Below are positions 29,628 through 38,108 of a stretch of DNA of 64,000 nt, in pieces. The notes beneath the pieces were generated by a model. It was not told the DNA's origin. It saw only the letters and a program-made list of their open reading frames with translations, and ran no database searches. Every line of letters begins with the position of its first letter. Position 1 is the stretch's first letter. This stretch comes from QHXN01 sp032162705. Lineage in GTDB: Bacteria; Acidobacteriota; Blastocatellia; Pyrinomonadales; Pyrinomonadaceae. Where the stretch lies: contig JAVRON010000082.1 in the NCBI GenBank assembly GCA_032162705.1, positions 37,795 through 101,794 of the forward strand. Reading direction: 5' to 3'. Both the position numbers and the translations under genes were made by a program.

Positions 29628-30014
29628 CTACGTCGCCTTCGACTCAAGCTTGTCCATTCGATCCTCCAGATCGTCTTGGTATCCACGGACTTCCAACACG
29701 TCATTCGCCAGCTTCCCGACGCTGCGCTCGAATCGGCGCAGGCTCGAACGCAACTCGACCCCAAAGTCGTCCAGCCGCTTCTCGAAGCCGTCCAGCCGCC
29801 CTTCAAAGCTGACCATCCGACCATCGAAGCTAACCATCCTGGCTTCAAAGCCATCCAGCCGTACAAGCACCTGCTCCCAGATGGGGCGGGTCTCCTGCAA
29901 GCGCCGGTCAACCTTCTCTTCAAGCGTCGTCAGGCGTGTGTCAATCGAGTCAAGCCGCGTGAGAATTTGTCTCACGCCGTCTTGAGGCAGATTGTGTGTA
30001 GGCTCTTCGCTCAT
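29628..30014 (-). CDS. Coiled-coil protein of unknown function
   Basis: 128 residues, almost wholly predicted coiled coil with heptad-like repeats: ILTRLDSIDTRLTTLEEKV, then RMVSFDGRMVSFEGRL, LDGFEKRLDDFG, and a charged end YQDDLEDRMDKLESK. Repeated 7- and 11-residue units suggest growth by internal duplication. No signal peptide or membrane segment. The start is set at ATG 30014 because the frame upstream (to 30527) is Arg/Pro-rich and antisense to the agmatinase gene. It interrupts the polyamine cluster on the opposite strand and may be unrelated to it. It resembles generic DUF-type coiled coils in bacteria. Confidence 0.65.
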   Translation of the reverse strand: MSEEPTHNLPQDGVRQILTRLDSIDTRLTTLEEKVDRRLQETRPIWEQVLVRLDGFEARMVSFDGRMVSFEGRLDGFEKRLDDFGVELRSSLRRFERSVGKLANDVLEVRGYQDDLEDRMDKLESKAT

Positions 30015-30091
30015 GGCTTGGATTATCCTCCACGCCGCGCGAGCTTTCAAGGGTGTTCGTGGTTGAAAACGGCCTGCGTTATACTCTGAGC

Positions 30092-31018
30092 ATGTCTGAA
30101 TCAGCAGAACTTCCGATGAACTTCGGCGGCATCGAGGATGAGGAGTTGTCGTCGTTCGACCGGGCGCGCGTGGTCGTGTGGCCGGTCTCTTATGAGGGCA
30201 CGGTCTCGTATGGGACGGGGACGGGCGCGGGCGCACAGGCGATTGTCGATGCGTCGCGCAACATGGAGTTGTATGACGAAGAGACGGACGCGGAAGTCTA
30301 CCGGCTCGGCATACACACGACCGAAGTGACGCCGCCCATCGAGCCGCCCGAGGCGATGATGAAGTCACTGTTAGAGAGGGCGCGCGCGTTGGTCTCGGCG
30401 GAAAAGTTCGTGTGCATGATTGGCGGCGAGCATTCGGTGAGCGCGCCCGTGATTCAGGCGCACGCCGAACGTTACGAGAACCTCTCCGTCTTGCAGATAG
30501 ACGCGCACGCAGACCTGCGCGACACATACGACGGCACGCCGCACTCGCATGCCTCGATCATGGCGCGGGTGGTAAAGGATTTGAAGCTGCCCGCGGTGCA
30601 GGTCGGCATCCGCTCGATCTCTGCGGAAGAGGCGCGCACGATTGACGAAGTGCCGACGCGCATCTTCTGGGCGAAGGACATCGCGGGGCGCACGGACTGG
30701 TGGGAAGAGGCCGTCGCCGGTCTGACCGGGAATGTTTATTTGACCATCGACATCGACGGGCTAGACCCTTCGCTCGTCGCGCAGACGGGGACGCCCGAGC
30801 CTGGCGGACTCGGCTGGTACGAGACGCTCGGACTGATTCGCACGCTCGCCGCCCAGCGCCGCGTCGTCGGCATGGACTTGACCGAGTATTCTTACGTCGA
30901 GGGCTTCAGCGCTTCGGCCTTCCTCTGCGCGAAGCTGATCTACAAGTCCCTCTCCTACATCTTCGAGTCGGAGACCGAGCGCGTGCGCGGCGGCAGGACT
31001 CAGGGCGCTGGCGCTTGA
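30092..31018 (+). CDS. speB: Agmatinase-type ureohydrolase
   Basis: About 308 residues, arginase/agmatinase fold with two Mn ions. The metal motifs are GGEHSVS, DAHADLRD (with HSHASIM after it) and DIDGLDPS. The length and the TGTGAGAQAI substrate loop fit agmatinase, which splits agmatine into putrescine and urea. speA (agmatine supply) lies 2 kb upstream and a deoxyhypusine-synthase-like gene between, which supports agmatine rather than arginine as substrate. ATG 30092 is chosen; the frame is open to 30053. A family A repeat follows 32 nt after the stop. Formimidoylglutamase or guanidinobutyrase remain possible. Confidence 0.88.
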   Translation: MSESAELPMNFGGIEDEELSSFDRARVVVWPVSYEGTVSYGTGTGAGAQAIVDASRNMELYDEETDAEVYRLGIHTTEVTPPIEPPEAMMKSLLERARALVSAEKFVCMIGGEHSVSAPVIQAHAERYENLSVLQIDAHADLRDTYDGTPHSHASIMARVVKDLKLPAVQVGIRSISAEEARTIDEVPTRIFWAKDIAGRTDWWEEAVAGLTGNVYLTIDIDGLDPSLVAQTGTPEPGGLGWYETLGLIRTLAAQRRVVGMDLTEYSYVEGFSASAFLCAKLIYKSLSYIFESETERVRGGRTQGAGA

Positions 31019-31049
31019 AGGTACTCCGGCGTCTGTTTCAAAACTAAAG

Positions 31050-31153
31050 TTAGCCACAGAGACACAGAGACACAGAGATTAGGAAGGTATGAAGGAGACT
31101 GTCGGTCATCCTACCTTTCTCAATCTCTGTGTCTCTGTGTCTCTGTGGCTAAT
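31050..31153. repeat. Dispersed inverted repeat, family A, copy 5
   Basis: Arms TTAGCCACAGAGACACAGAG and CTCTGTGTCTCTGTGGCTAA match exactly over 20 bp and further. The centre is about 45 nt and itself has GAAGGTA/TACCTTTC complementarity. It lies between convergent genes. Confidence 0.92.
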
Positions 31154-31188
31154 CCTTGAATGCTTTTTAAGAACTTCGGCGCAGGAGT

Positions 31189-33252
31189 TTATTGCGGCAG
31201 TCCGACGCGGCGGACGAAATCTTGAAAGGCTGCGGCGGCGCGCAGGTTGTCGAGGCGCGGGTCAAAGCGCAAGTCAGCCGGTATCAGCGAGCCTTCGGCG
31301 TGCGCCCGCTCAAGCGCAGACATGGCCTCGCGTGTCTCGCCGAGACCAGCGTGAATGATCGCCGAATCGTAAGGCGAGACGTAAGCCGTCTTTGACAGCT
31401 CCTCCAACTCCCGCAGTGCCTCGCGCGCCTTCTCCGTCTTCCCCGCGACGGCCCACTCGTAGCCGAGCGACGCCGTCCCGACGCTTCCGCCCGACAGACG
31501 CTTCGCCTCCTGAAACTCGGCGACCGCCTCCGTCTTCATTCCCTTCTGCTCGTAAACGAGGCCGAGCATCTCGTGCGCCGGAGGGAAGACGTGATCCATC
31601 TCGATGGTCTTGCGAATCTGTTCAAGCGCCGCGTCGTACTCGCGCTTGTAGTAAAAGTATCGCGCGTAAGCGGTGTTGCCGCCCGAGAGGAACGGCATCG
31701 CCGTCGCAAAGAGCTTGATCTCGCGGTCGGCTTCTTCGGTTCTGTTCATCAGGAGCAGGTAGAAGGCGAACCACTGGTGAACCAGCTTCGGCTCGTACCG
31801 GCGCGCGACGTTGTACTGGCTCTCGGCCTCCGCGAAATTCCAGTCGTACTGGTACTCGATCCTCCCGAGGATTGAGTGTGCGTAGGCCGCCGCGGGGTCG
31901 ATCTCGATGGCCTTGAGCGCCACGGCCTTACCCTTCAGAAGCGACTGGTCGGGCGGCCCGCCGTAATTCCTCAGACGCGTGTAACAGTCCGCCATCCCGC
32001 CGTAAGCCTGTGCGTACTTCGGGTCAAGCTCGACCGCCCGCTCGAAGTATTCCAGACCTTTGTAGAGTCCCTCCTTCGTGGCCTTGTTCATGAAGTAGTG
32101 AGCCTTCGCCATCGCCTGCGACGCCTCGACGTTGTCGGTCTGGCGCTTGTGCAACTGCCCCTCTTCCTCCCGGCTCAGCTTGAAGTCGAGCGCCGTCAAA
32201 ACCTGCTCCGAGATCGAGTCCTCGACATCGAAGATGTCCGCGGACTTCTCGTCGAAGGTTCCGGCCCAGAGCGGAGCGCCGTTGCGTACGCGGACGAGTT
32301 GCACCGTCACGCGCACGCGGTCGCCCGCGCGCTGAATCTTGCCGTCGAGCACCGAGTCCACTTCGAGCGCGCGTCCGGCCTCGCGCGGGTCGAATGGAGC
32401 GCCGACGTAGCGCAACACGGCGCTTGTCGGGCGGACGGTGATCTGACGGCTGTTGCTGAGCTTCGTGATGAGCGCGTCGGCCATCCCCGAACCCGCGTAT
32501 GCCTCTTCCGCGCCCGCGTCGAGCGGCGTGAACGGCAGCACGGCGATTGAGCGGACGACCTCATCGTTCGCCTCCGCCGCACCGTCTCGAACGGGCAGAC
32601 GCAGACGCGTCCACGCCGCGAGCAAAACGACGAGCAGCACGCCGCACAAAACTATGAGGACGACAACGCGCCACGGTTTTTTGTCGAGCACGGAGAGGCG
32701 GCGCGTCTTAGCCGTCGGAAGATTCGCGGGCGTCTGTCCGGTCGCCGTCGGCTGTTCCGACTTTTCCCCGACGGTCTCTTCCCACGCCTCACGGGCGGCC
32801 CCGTCTTCCGCAGACGGTGTCGGCAAGACGGCTGGTTGATGACCGTTCCCGGCATCCACATTCGCGACGTGCCCGTTCCCGAGGTGCCCGTTCCCGAGGT
32901 GCCCGTTTTGGCCGTTGCGGCGTTGCGACCTTTTGACCTCCGCGACGAAGCTGTAGCCGCGCCCCGGCACTGTGACGACGAAGCGATGCTCGTCGCGCCG
33001 CTCGCCCAGAGCCTTCCGTATGGCCGAGACGTTCTGTGTCAGATTGTTCTCTTCGACCGCCGTGTCGGGCCACACCGTGTCCATCAACTCGTCCTTATCG
33101 ACCACACGGCCACCGTTCTCGACCAGCACAAGCAGCGTGTCAAAGACCTTCGGCGAGAGCGGCACAGCCTCGTCTCCGCGCCAAAGCACACGCTTGCAGG
33201 CATCAACGCGGAAGGCGTCGAACTCGAAAAAGTCGGGCGTTTGCTCACTCAT
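31189..33252 (-). CDS. CadC/ToxR-like winged-helix transmembrane regulator with TolB-like and TPR domains
   Basis: 687 residues. An N-terminal OmpR-type winged helix (residues about 8-105: FEFDAFRVDACKRVLW, LSPKVFDTLLVLVENGGRVV, NNLTQNVSAIRKAL, VPGRGYSFVAEV). A low-complexity linker contains a GHLGNGHLGNGHVAN repeat. One membrane helix is at about 200-222 (WRVVVLIVLCGVLLVVLLAAW). A TolB/FlgO-like domain (SIAVLPFTPLD, ADALITKLS) and about six TPRs follow in the periplasm. This architecture, common in Acidobacteria, predicts a membrane-bound one-component regulator sensing an outside signal. Its targets are unknown; the divergent outer-membrane protein is a candidate. A short GAATCTTTCT duplication lies just upstream of the start. 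Confidence 0.9.
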   Translation of the reverse strand: MSEQTPDFFEFDAFRVDACKRVLWRGDEAVPLSPKVFDTLLVLVENGGRVVDKDELMDTVWPDTAVEENNLTQNVSAIRKALGERRDEHRFVVTVPGRGYSFVAEVKRSQRRNGQNGHLGNGHLGNGHVANVDAGNGHQPAVLPTPSAEDGAAREAWEETVGEKSEQPTATGQTPANLPTAKTRRLSVLDKKPWRVVVLIVLCGVLLVVLLAAWTRLRLPVRDGAAEANDEVVRSIAVLPFTPLDAGAEEAYAGSGMADALITKLSNSRQITVRPTSAVLRYVGAPFDPREAGRALEVDSVLDGKIQRAGDRVRVTVQLVRVRNGAPLWAGTFDEKSADIFDVEDSISEQVLTALDFKLSREEEGQLHKRQTDNVEASQAMAKAHYFMNKATKEGLYKGLEYFERAVELDPKYAQAYGGMADCYTRLRNYGGPPDQSLLKGKAVALKAIEIDPAAAYAHSILGRIEYQYDWNFAEAESQYNVARRYEPKLVHQWFAFYLLLMNRTEEADREIKLFATAMPFLSGGNTAYARYFYYKREYDAALEQIRKTIEMDHVFPPAHEMLGLVYEQKGMKTEAVAEFQEAKRLSGGSVGTASLGYEWAVAGKTEKAREALRELEELSKTAYVSPYDSAIIHAGLGETREAMSALERAHAEGSLIPADLRFDPRLDNLRAAAAFQDFVRRVGLPQ

Positions 33253-33427
33253 AAAGCGCCTTCAGAAAGATTCAGAAAGATTCAGCCCGGCACTAAGTAC
33301 GCCGCGGGCGGTCTTGCCGGATGATCTCCGTCGGTGGCGGGAACACGCGTCTGGACAGGACAACAGTCTATCAGATGGTCGCCCGCAACCGTAACGTTGA
33401 CCCCTCGCACAAGAAGGAGACACATTT

Positions 33428-34084
33428 ATGCGACGAATAGTTTTACCCATACTCTTCATCTGCTGCTGCGCTTCGCACTCCCTCGCACAGCAGTCGAACA
33501 ACGCCGACGACTACCCGAAGTTCGAAGGGTTCGTCGGACTCTCAGCCGTCGGTGAAATCAACTCTAACCAGGGAGCCGTTAACGTCGGTCTTGCTTCCAA
33601 CAAAGGCTTCGAGGTATCCGTCACACGGAACTTCAACAACTATCTGGGCCTCAAGGGAGACTTCTCGGCGCACTTCGACGCGAAGCACGAAACGGGCACG
33701 TTCAACCCGACGTGCGCGACGCCGCCCTGCCCTTTGGGCACACAGGACTTCAGCCTCGACACGCGTCTGTACAACTTCCTCGTCGGGCCCGAAATCAAGT
33801 GGCGCAATCACACGCGCCTGACGCCTTTCGCACACGCGCTCTTCGGTGTCGCACGTGGCTCGACCGCCTTCAGAACCTCGGGCCCGATTCTGACGCTTTC
33901 CGTCAAAGGCTCGGACACGGGCTTTGCGATGGCGTTCGGCGGCGGCCTCGACGTACGCGCGACGCGCAGGGTCGGCTTCCGCGCCTCTATGGATTACAAC
34001 CCGGCCTTCCTCGGCGACTCGGAGTTCGGAAGAACCGACCGGCGCGACCACGTCCGTCTCTCACTCGGCATCGTCTTCCATTGA
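33428..34084 (+). CDS. Outer membrane beta-barrel protein
   Basis: A 218-residue protein with signal peptide (MRRIVLPILFICCCASHSLA) and alternating-hydrophobic strands ending in an aromatic-capped segment (DHVRLSLGIVFH), typical of OMP beta-barrels of the OmpA/OmpX-like small type. Inside are LGLKGDFSAHF, LYNFLVGPEIKW, TPFAHALFGVARG and FGGGLDVRATRRVGF strands. Two Cys in CATPPC may bond in an outer loop. SD AAGAAGGAGA precedes ATG. It is divergent from the winged-helix regulator. T-rich degenerate repeats follow the stop codon. Confidence 0.85.
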   Translation: MRRIVLPILFICCCASHSLAQQSNNADDYPKFEGFVGLSAVGEINSNQGAVNVGLASNKGFEVSVTRNFNNYLGLKGDFSAHFDAKHETGTFNPTCATPPCPLGTQDFSLDTRLYNFLVGPEIKWRNHTRLTPFAHALFGVARGSTAFRTSGPILTLSVKGSDTGFAMAFGGGLDVRATRRVGFRASMDYNPAFLGDSEFGRTDRRDHVRLSLGIVFH

Positions 34085-34179
34085 AGACGTGCCTTTTTTT
34101 GACGCGCTTTTTTTCTGACGACGCGCCCTTTCTTTTCGCTCTCCCCAACACAATCCTTTGGAAGATTTCAACGCGGCGG

Positions 34180-34410
34180 TGGCGGCTCTACGCGGAGCTG
34201 CCCGGCAGAAGCGGCACGGCCATGACGCTCGGGAACGTCTTCGGACTCGTCCACGACCTCTTCCCGCTCGCGCTCGGAGCATTCGCCGAGAGGTTCGGAC
34301 TTTCTGCGATGATGTGGGTGCTCCTGGCCGGGCCCTTGGGTGTGCTTGCGGGACTGCTGACCGTCAGAGAAGAGAAAGCGAACGAGGCTATGACTTCGAC
34401 GCGCCCTTGA
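34180..34410 (+). pseudogene. Remnant of an MFS transporter (C-terminal fragment)
   Basis: A 76-residue frame reading WRLYAELPGRSGTAMTLGN, then FGLVHDLFPLALGAFAERFG and SAMMWVLLAGPLGVLAGLL. It matches the last two transmembrane helices of a major-facilitator permease, with the usual LPGRSGT and ALGAxAERFG features. Nothing upstream in any frame supplies the other helices; that space is the outer-membrane gene. It has no ribosome site and its end overlaps the 3' end of the phosphoribosyltransferase gene by 23 nt. Interpretation as a degraded gene is inference from sequence likeness. Confidence 0.6.
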
Positions 34411-35059
34411 GTTCCCGCTCGGACTCTTCGAGCATCTCTTGAATCTCGTCGTCGGTTGGACGCTTGAAGTCCGCGTACCAGAGGCCGACGTGGCCGAACG
34501 GTTCGGGCGAGGCGAGGCAGACGAGTTCGTCCGCCGCGGCTTCGACGCCCGCGAGCGCCTCCGACGCGGCGACGGGGACGGCGGCAACGACGCGTGCAGG
34601 CACGCTCGAACGCAGCGCACGTATGGCGACGCGCATTGTCGAGCCGGTGCAGATGCCGTTGTCAACGAGGAGAACAGTCTTTCCCTTGAGGTCGATTGGC
34701 GGACGCTGGCCGCGGCACGCGCGCTCGCTGTGTGCCAGTTCGCCGAGCGCGTCCGCGATGAAATGTTCGAGCGCGGCGTCGTGCGTGGCCTGCGTGCGCG
34801 CCGCCACCTCTTCGTCAACGAACAGAGTGCCGCCGAAACTCACTGCACAGAGCGGCGCGTCGGGCCCGTGCGGCACGAGCAGCCTTCGTATCAGTAAGAT
34901 GTCGAGCGGAAGACGGAGATGCTTCGCGACTTCAAGCCCCACGGCCACGCCGCCACGCGCGAGGGCGAGGACAAGGGCGTCTTCGCGCCCACGATACGCT
35001 TCGAGCTTCGACGAGAGCGCGAGTCCCGCGCTGCGCAGGTCTGTGAATCGCATCGTCAA
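34388..35059 (-). CDS. Phosphoribosyltransferase-domain protein
   Basis: A 223-residue type I PRTase-fold protein. The PRPP-binding loop is VLLVDNGICTGSTMRVAI (Asp-Asn instead of the usual Asp-Asp). The N-terminal half has the LALARGGVAVGLEVAKHL and DILLIRRLLVPHG blocks of the family often found with erythromycin-esterase or alpha/beta-hydrolase partners. Substrate base cannot be read from sequence. The 3' end overlaps a decayed MFS fragment on the other strand. Confidence 0.85.
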   Translation of the reverse strand: MTMRFTDLRSAGLALSSKLEAYRGREDALVLALARGGVAVGLEVAKHLRLPLDILLIRRLLVPHGPDAPLCAVSFGGTLFVDEEVAARTQATHDAALEHFIADALGELAHSERACRGQRPPIDLKGKTVLLVDNGICTGSTMRVAIRALRSSVPARVVAAVPVAASEALAGVEAAADELVCLASPEPFGHVGLWYADFKRPTDDEIQEMLEESERELKGASKS

Positions 35060-35197
35060 TCGATCTACGCGGCGCTGCCCGGTGCCGAAAGGGCGCGCAC
35101 ACGTGTTATCTTGCCCCGGTCAAGCTCTGCACAGGCGCGGGCCGCCCGTCGATATGCCCGAACCCGCGCGACCTCCACTCTGAAAGTGACACTTACG

Positions 35198-35506
35198 ATG
35201 CCCGATAATTTTACCGCAGAGGATTTCACACAGCAGTTGCAGACGAAGTTCCGCATCCGGTTCGGAGACGAGCGCGTGGTCGAACTTGAACTCGAAGAGG
35301 TCACAGCCTTCCCGCCCCTGACGGACTCACGCGGTGAAGTGGAGCGTTTCTCGCTCTACTTCTATGGCCCGAGCGACACATACCTCCCACAGATGATCTA
35401 TCACCTTGAGCACGAGCGGATGGGCGAGATGGATATCTTCCTCGTTCCCGTGGGGCGCGACGAGCGCGGCTTTCGCTACGAGGCCGTGTTCAGCTTCTTC
35501 AAGTGA
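35198..35506 (+). CDS. DUF6916-like small protein (cytoplasmic form)
   Basis: 102 residues, no signal peptide. It reads NFTAEDFTQQLQTKFRI at the start and ends YHLEHERMGEMDIFLVPVG, RDERGFRYEAVFSFFK. I match this by memory to DUF6916, a small beta-rich family often encoded near phage-collar (MdpB-like) genes. The C-terminal Y-x-[LI]-EH, [IL]F[LM]-P/T, R-x-G, YEAVF pattern recurs in the Tat-exported protein at 36212-36691, showing the two are paralogues. Start 35198 is used because the frame upstream is antisense to the PRTase. Its last 31 nt overlap the end of the convergent GNAT gene. Function unknown. Confidence 0.75.
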   Translation: MPDNFTAEDFTQQLQTKFRIRFGDERVVELELEEVTAFPPLTDSRGEVERFSLYFYGPSDTYLPQMIYHLEHERMGEMDIFLVPVGRDERGFRYEAVFSFFK

Positions 35507-36087
35507 GCCTCGCCGGTCTCATCGGTCTCGTCGGTCTCGTCGGCCACGGCCCGGCCAGTGTCGGGGTGCCACTGCATGTGTACGTATGCGCCGATCTCTT
35601 CAAAGACCTGAAAGCCGAGTCGCTCGTAGAAGCGGCGCGCGTCCGTGTTCAGCACGAAGACCATGTGACGGAGTCTTCTGGCCGTTGAGCGTGCCTCTTC
35701 GATGAGCGCGCCGACGAGAGCCGCGCCGACGCCCTGCCTCTGCGCCTCGGGCAGCAGCGCGATGTCGAGCAGGCGTATCTCCTCTTCGTCGCGTGCGACC
35801 CAGATGCGCCCCGCCGTGCGCCCGTCGAGCAATATCACGTCGTACTCTGTGCGTGGATAGACCGCTTCGTACTCCGCCTTCTGCGCGTCATACTGTGAAC
35901 GACAGAAGGCGAGCTTCTGCTCGTCGTCCCACCAAGCGACCTGCGCCAGCTCGCCCGCGCGCGTGCTGGCGTAGACGCGCACGAGGTCTTCGTAATCTTC
36001 GAGCGTCGCGGGACGCAGCGAGACCCTGCGACCGCCGCTCAAGCCTATCTCGGCTCCGCCGTTCAACATCGAAAGCTTCTCCTCCAC
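35476..36087 (-). CDS. GNAT-family N-acetyltransferase
   Basis: A 203-residue acetyltransferase. Motif D/A is RLLDIALLPEAQRQGVGA with the acetyl-CoA pyrophosphate loop QRQGVG. Motif B is FVLNTDARRFYERLGFQVFE. The N-terminal half (LRPATLEDYEDLVRVYAST) is standard. The C-terminal tail ADETDETDETGEA comes from a 9-bp triplication in the DNA at the gene end. The tail overlaps the DUF6916 gene by 31 nt. It lies 120 nt downstream of the Tat-DUF6916 gene on the same strand, probably in one transcript. Its acceptor may be a neighbour protein (inference). Confidence 0.88.
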   Translation of the reverse strand: MEEKLSMLNGGAEIGLSGGRRVSLRPATLEDYEDLVRVYASTRAGELAQVAWWDDEQKLAFCRSQYDAQKAEYEAVYPRTEYDVILLDGRTAGRIWVARDEEEIRLLDIALLPEAQRQGVGAALVGALIEEARSTARRLRHMVFVLNTDARRFYERLGFQVFEEIGAYVHMQWHPDTGRAVADETDETDETGEAHLKKLNTAS

Positions 36088-36211
36088 TCATGTCGTTTCA
36101 CATGGGCGACGCGCGCCGCAGCCGCACCTCCGTCCGGCCACGGCGACGCTCGCGTCCCGAAAGCGAAGTGGATACTAACCCGTGAGAGGAGAAAATTAAA
36201 ACGGGGAGGGT

Positions 36212-36691
36212 TTAGAGCGAGTGGTTGAAGACGGCTTCGTAGAAGTATGTGCCGCGCGGGCCGTCGCGACGCGTCATGAACAGCGAGAACGTGCCGAGCG
36301 CCGCGTGCTCGATGTCGTAGATCGTGGTCAGGTCGGTAAGTTTGCCCGAGGCGCGGAATTCAAGCGCGAAGCAGTCGGACTGGCGCGACTTCTTCGTGAC
36401 CTTGCTGCTCGTCAGACTCGGCGTGCAGTCGCGGACGGCGGTGAGCGTCATGCTAATTGAACGCGCGCCGGCACGCGCGCGGAAGATGCCGCCGACGTAT
36501 GGCTCAAAGGTCTCCCGCTTGAAGTAGAAGAGGGGAGACTTCTGCGCCTGAAAGGGGATTTGAAAATCGAGCGCGGGATTCGGCTGCGTCCTGTCCTGCC
36601 CGAAGACGAGCGGGACGGCTTTGAGGGCGATGCTCGTCGTCAGGACGGTCAAAGCCCCCGACCTCAGAAAACTGCGGCGTGTAACGGACAT
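36212..36691 (-). CDS. Tat-exported DUF6916-like protein
   Basis: 159 residues. The N-terminus MSVTRRSFLRSGALTVLTT carries a twin-arginine (RRSFLR) signal, so the product is exported folded. The mature part begins after VFGQ. Its C-terminal half (IYDIEHAALGTFSLFMTRR and YFYEAVFNHSL) matches the end of the 102-residue protein at 35198-35506 (IYHLEHERMGEMDIFLVPVG, YEAVFSFFK), making it a paralogue with an added signal. ATG 36691 has CAGGAGC upstream; the ORF frame runs further (to 37003) without features. It is divergent from three collar-domain genes. Cofactor or partner unknown. Confidence 0.75.
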   Translation of the reverse strand: MSVTRRSFLRSGALTVLTTSIALKAVPLVFGQDRTQPNPALDFQIPFQAQKSPLFYFKRETFEPYVGGIFRARAGARSISMTLTAVRDCTPSLTSSKVTKKSRQSDCFALEFRASGKLTDLTTIYDIEHAALGTFSLFMTRRDGPRGTYFYEAVFNHSL

Positions 36692-37060
36692 TTTGTGTTG
36701 CTGCTCCTGTATCTGCAAGGGTAGGGCAGCGGAGGGAACCCTTCGTCTCCGCTTCAAACAGTGTATGTTACTCGGCCTCCGGCTGACAACCCCTGATCGC
36801 ACAATCTCTTTTGTTGCAAATCCTTCTGCATTAAGAGTAGAATCCATCCCGCTTCGTTTGACGGACAGGTGACTTACGGGCCTCCACGCGAGCGAGCACT
36901 CCGAAACAACCTTTACTGCCAAGCGCTCAGGGCGCACCACAAGTCTGAACTTTCCAGCTCTTCGACTTAGAAACCTTCGTCCGGCAATCGCGCCGCGACG
37001 CACGACCTCGTCAAGCCTTTTGAATCACGCTCTCGAAGCAGATACCCCAAGGAGTGAACT
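36692..37060. other. Divergent spacer upstream of the collar-protein operon
   Basis: About 370 nt with no gene. A weak promoter candidate, TTGCAA (36814-36819), 18 nt, TAGAAT (36838-36843), points toward the collar genes. AAGGAGTG lies 9 nt before the first collar ATG. Confidence 0.35.
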
Positions 37061-37564
37061 ATGTCCCAACCGTTCATGACTGAGATCAAGATATTCAGTT
37101 TCAACTTTGCCCCCAAAGGCTGGGCGCTTTGCAACGGCCAGCTCCTGCCCATCAACCAGAATCAGGCGCTCTTCAGTCTGCTCGGCACGACCTACGGCGG
37201 CGACGGGCGCACCACCTTCGGACTGCCGAACCTGCAAGGGCGCACGCCCATTCACACCGGCGGACAGGTCGGTGCCACACTCGGCCAGAGTGCAGGCCAA
37301 GCAGTACACACGCTCACCACGAGCGAGATGCCAGCGCACACGCACTTCTTAAATGGCGCGTCAGACAACGCCGACCAGCCGACTGTCCCCAACAATCTGC
37401 TCGGTGCCGCGTCCGGTCTCTACGGCCCCCCTAATAGTCTGACGACGCTCATTCCCTCAACCATCACCAATGTCGGCGGCAGCCAGGCTCACGAGAACAG
37501 GCAACCGTTTCTCGTGGTGAACTTCGGCATCGCGCTGCAAGGCATCTTCCCATCGCGTAACTAA
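37061..37564 (+). CDS. Phage tail collar-domain (MdpB-like) protein 1
   Basis: 167 residues with the collar-domain pattern: IFSFNFAPKGWALCNGQLLP, FSLLGTTYGGDG, FGLPNLQGRTPIH, EMPAHTHF, and a C-terminal QPFLVVNFGIALQGIFP. These were first named as phage short-tail-fibre collar domains and, in bacteria, as microcystin-dependent proteins (MdpB). No signal peptide. First of three tandem paralogues on one transcript (gaps 14 and 11 nt, each with an AAGGAG ribosome site). No other phage gene is nearby, so it is treated as a bacterial, not prophage, gene. Cell function unknown; trimeric fibre-like assembly is inferred. Confidence 0.9.
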   Translation: MSQPFMTEIKIFSFNFAPKGWALCNGQLLPINQNQALFSLLGTTYGGDGRTTFGLPNLQGRTPIHTGGQVGATLGQSAGQAVHTLTTSEMPAHTHFLNGASDNADQPTVPNNLLGAASGLYGPPNSLTTLIPSTITNVGGSQAHENRQPFLVVNFGIALQGIFPSRN

Positions 37565-37578
37565 AAGGAGAAAAGAGC

Positions 37579-38097
37579 ATGCCGGAACCCTATGTCGGTG
37601 AAATCAGATTATTCGCGGGCAACTTCGCTCCTGCCGGGTGGATGTTTTGCGACGGGCAGTTGCTCCCCATCTCAGAGAATGACGTTCTGTTTACCCTGAT
37701 CGGGACGACCTACGGCGGCGACGGGCAGGAAACGTTCGCGCTGCCCAACCTGCAAAGTCGCGTCCCTATCCATCAGGGGTCGGACGGATTAGGCAACACT
37801 TACACCCTTGCAGAGACGGGCGGCGTCGAGGAGGTGACTTTAACCACCCAACAGATACCGATACACAATCACGCCTTCGCGTCTTCCACGGCGTTGGTTA
37901 ATGCGAACACGCCTCAAAACAACGTGCTCGGCCAGAATGCCACGTTCCAGATGTACATCCAGCAGCCCCCCTCTGTGTCCATGGCAAATAACGCGCTCAG
38001 TATTGTTGGAGGCAGCCAGCCGCACACCAACATCCAACCATACCTCTGTATCAACTACATCATCTCGCTCTTCGGGGTGTTCCCGACTCAGACCTAA
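37579..38097 (+). CDS. Phage tail collar-domain (MdpB-like) protein 2
   Basis: 172 residues. Same layout as its neighbours: IRLFAGNFAPAGWMFCDGQL, FTLIGTTYGGDGQETFALPN, IPIHNHAF, and QPYLCINYIISLFGVFP at the end. It is the most divergent of the three in the middle, where a Gln/Asn-rich loop (FQMYIQQPPSVSM) replaces the Gly-rich one; this variable middle is the likely exposed face. The ribosome site AAAAGGAGAAAAG is strong. Function as for protein 1. Confidence 0.9.
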   Translation: MPEPYVGEIRLFAGNFAPAGWMFCDGQLLPISENDVLFTLIGTTYGGDGQETFALPNLQSRVPIHQGSDGLGNTYTLAETGGVEEVTLTTQQIPIHNHAFASSTALVNANTPQNNVLGQNATFQMYIQQPPSVSMANNALSIVGGSQPHTNIQPYLCINYIISLFGVFPTQT

Positions 38098-38108
38098 GGA
38101 GAAAAAAG

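Noticed and set aside
29628..30527. 299-codon minus-strand frame extending the coiled-coil gene
   Set aside because: The extension is Arg/Pro/Ser-rich and antisense to the agmatinase gene; the coiled coil starts cleanly at ATG 30014.
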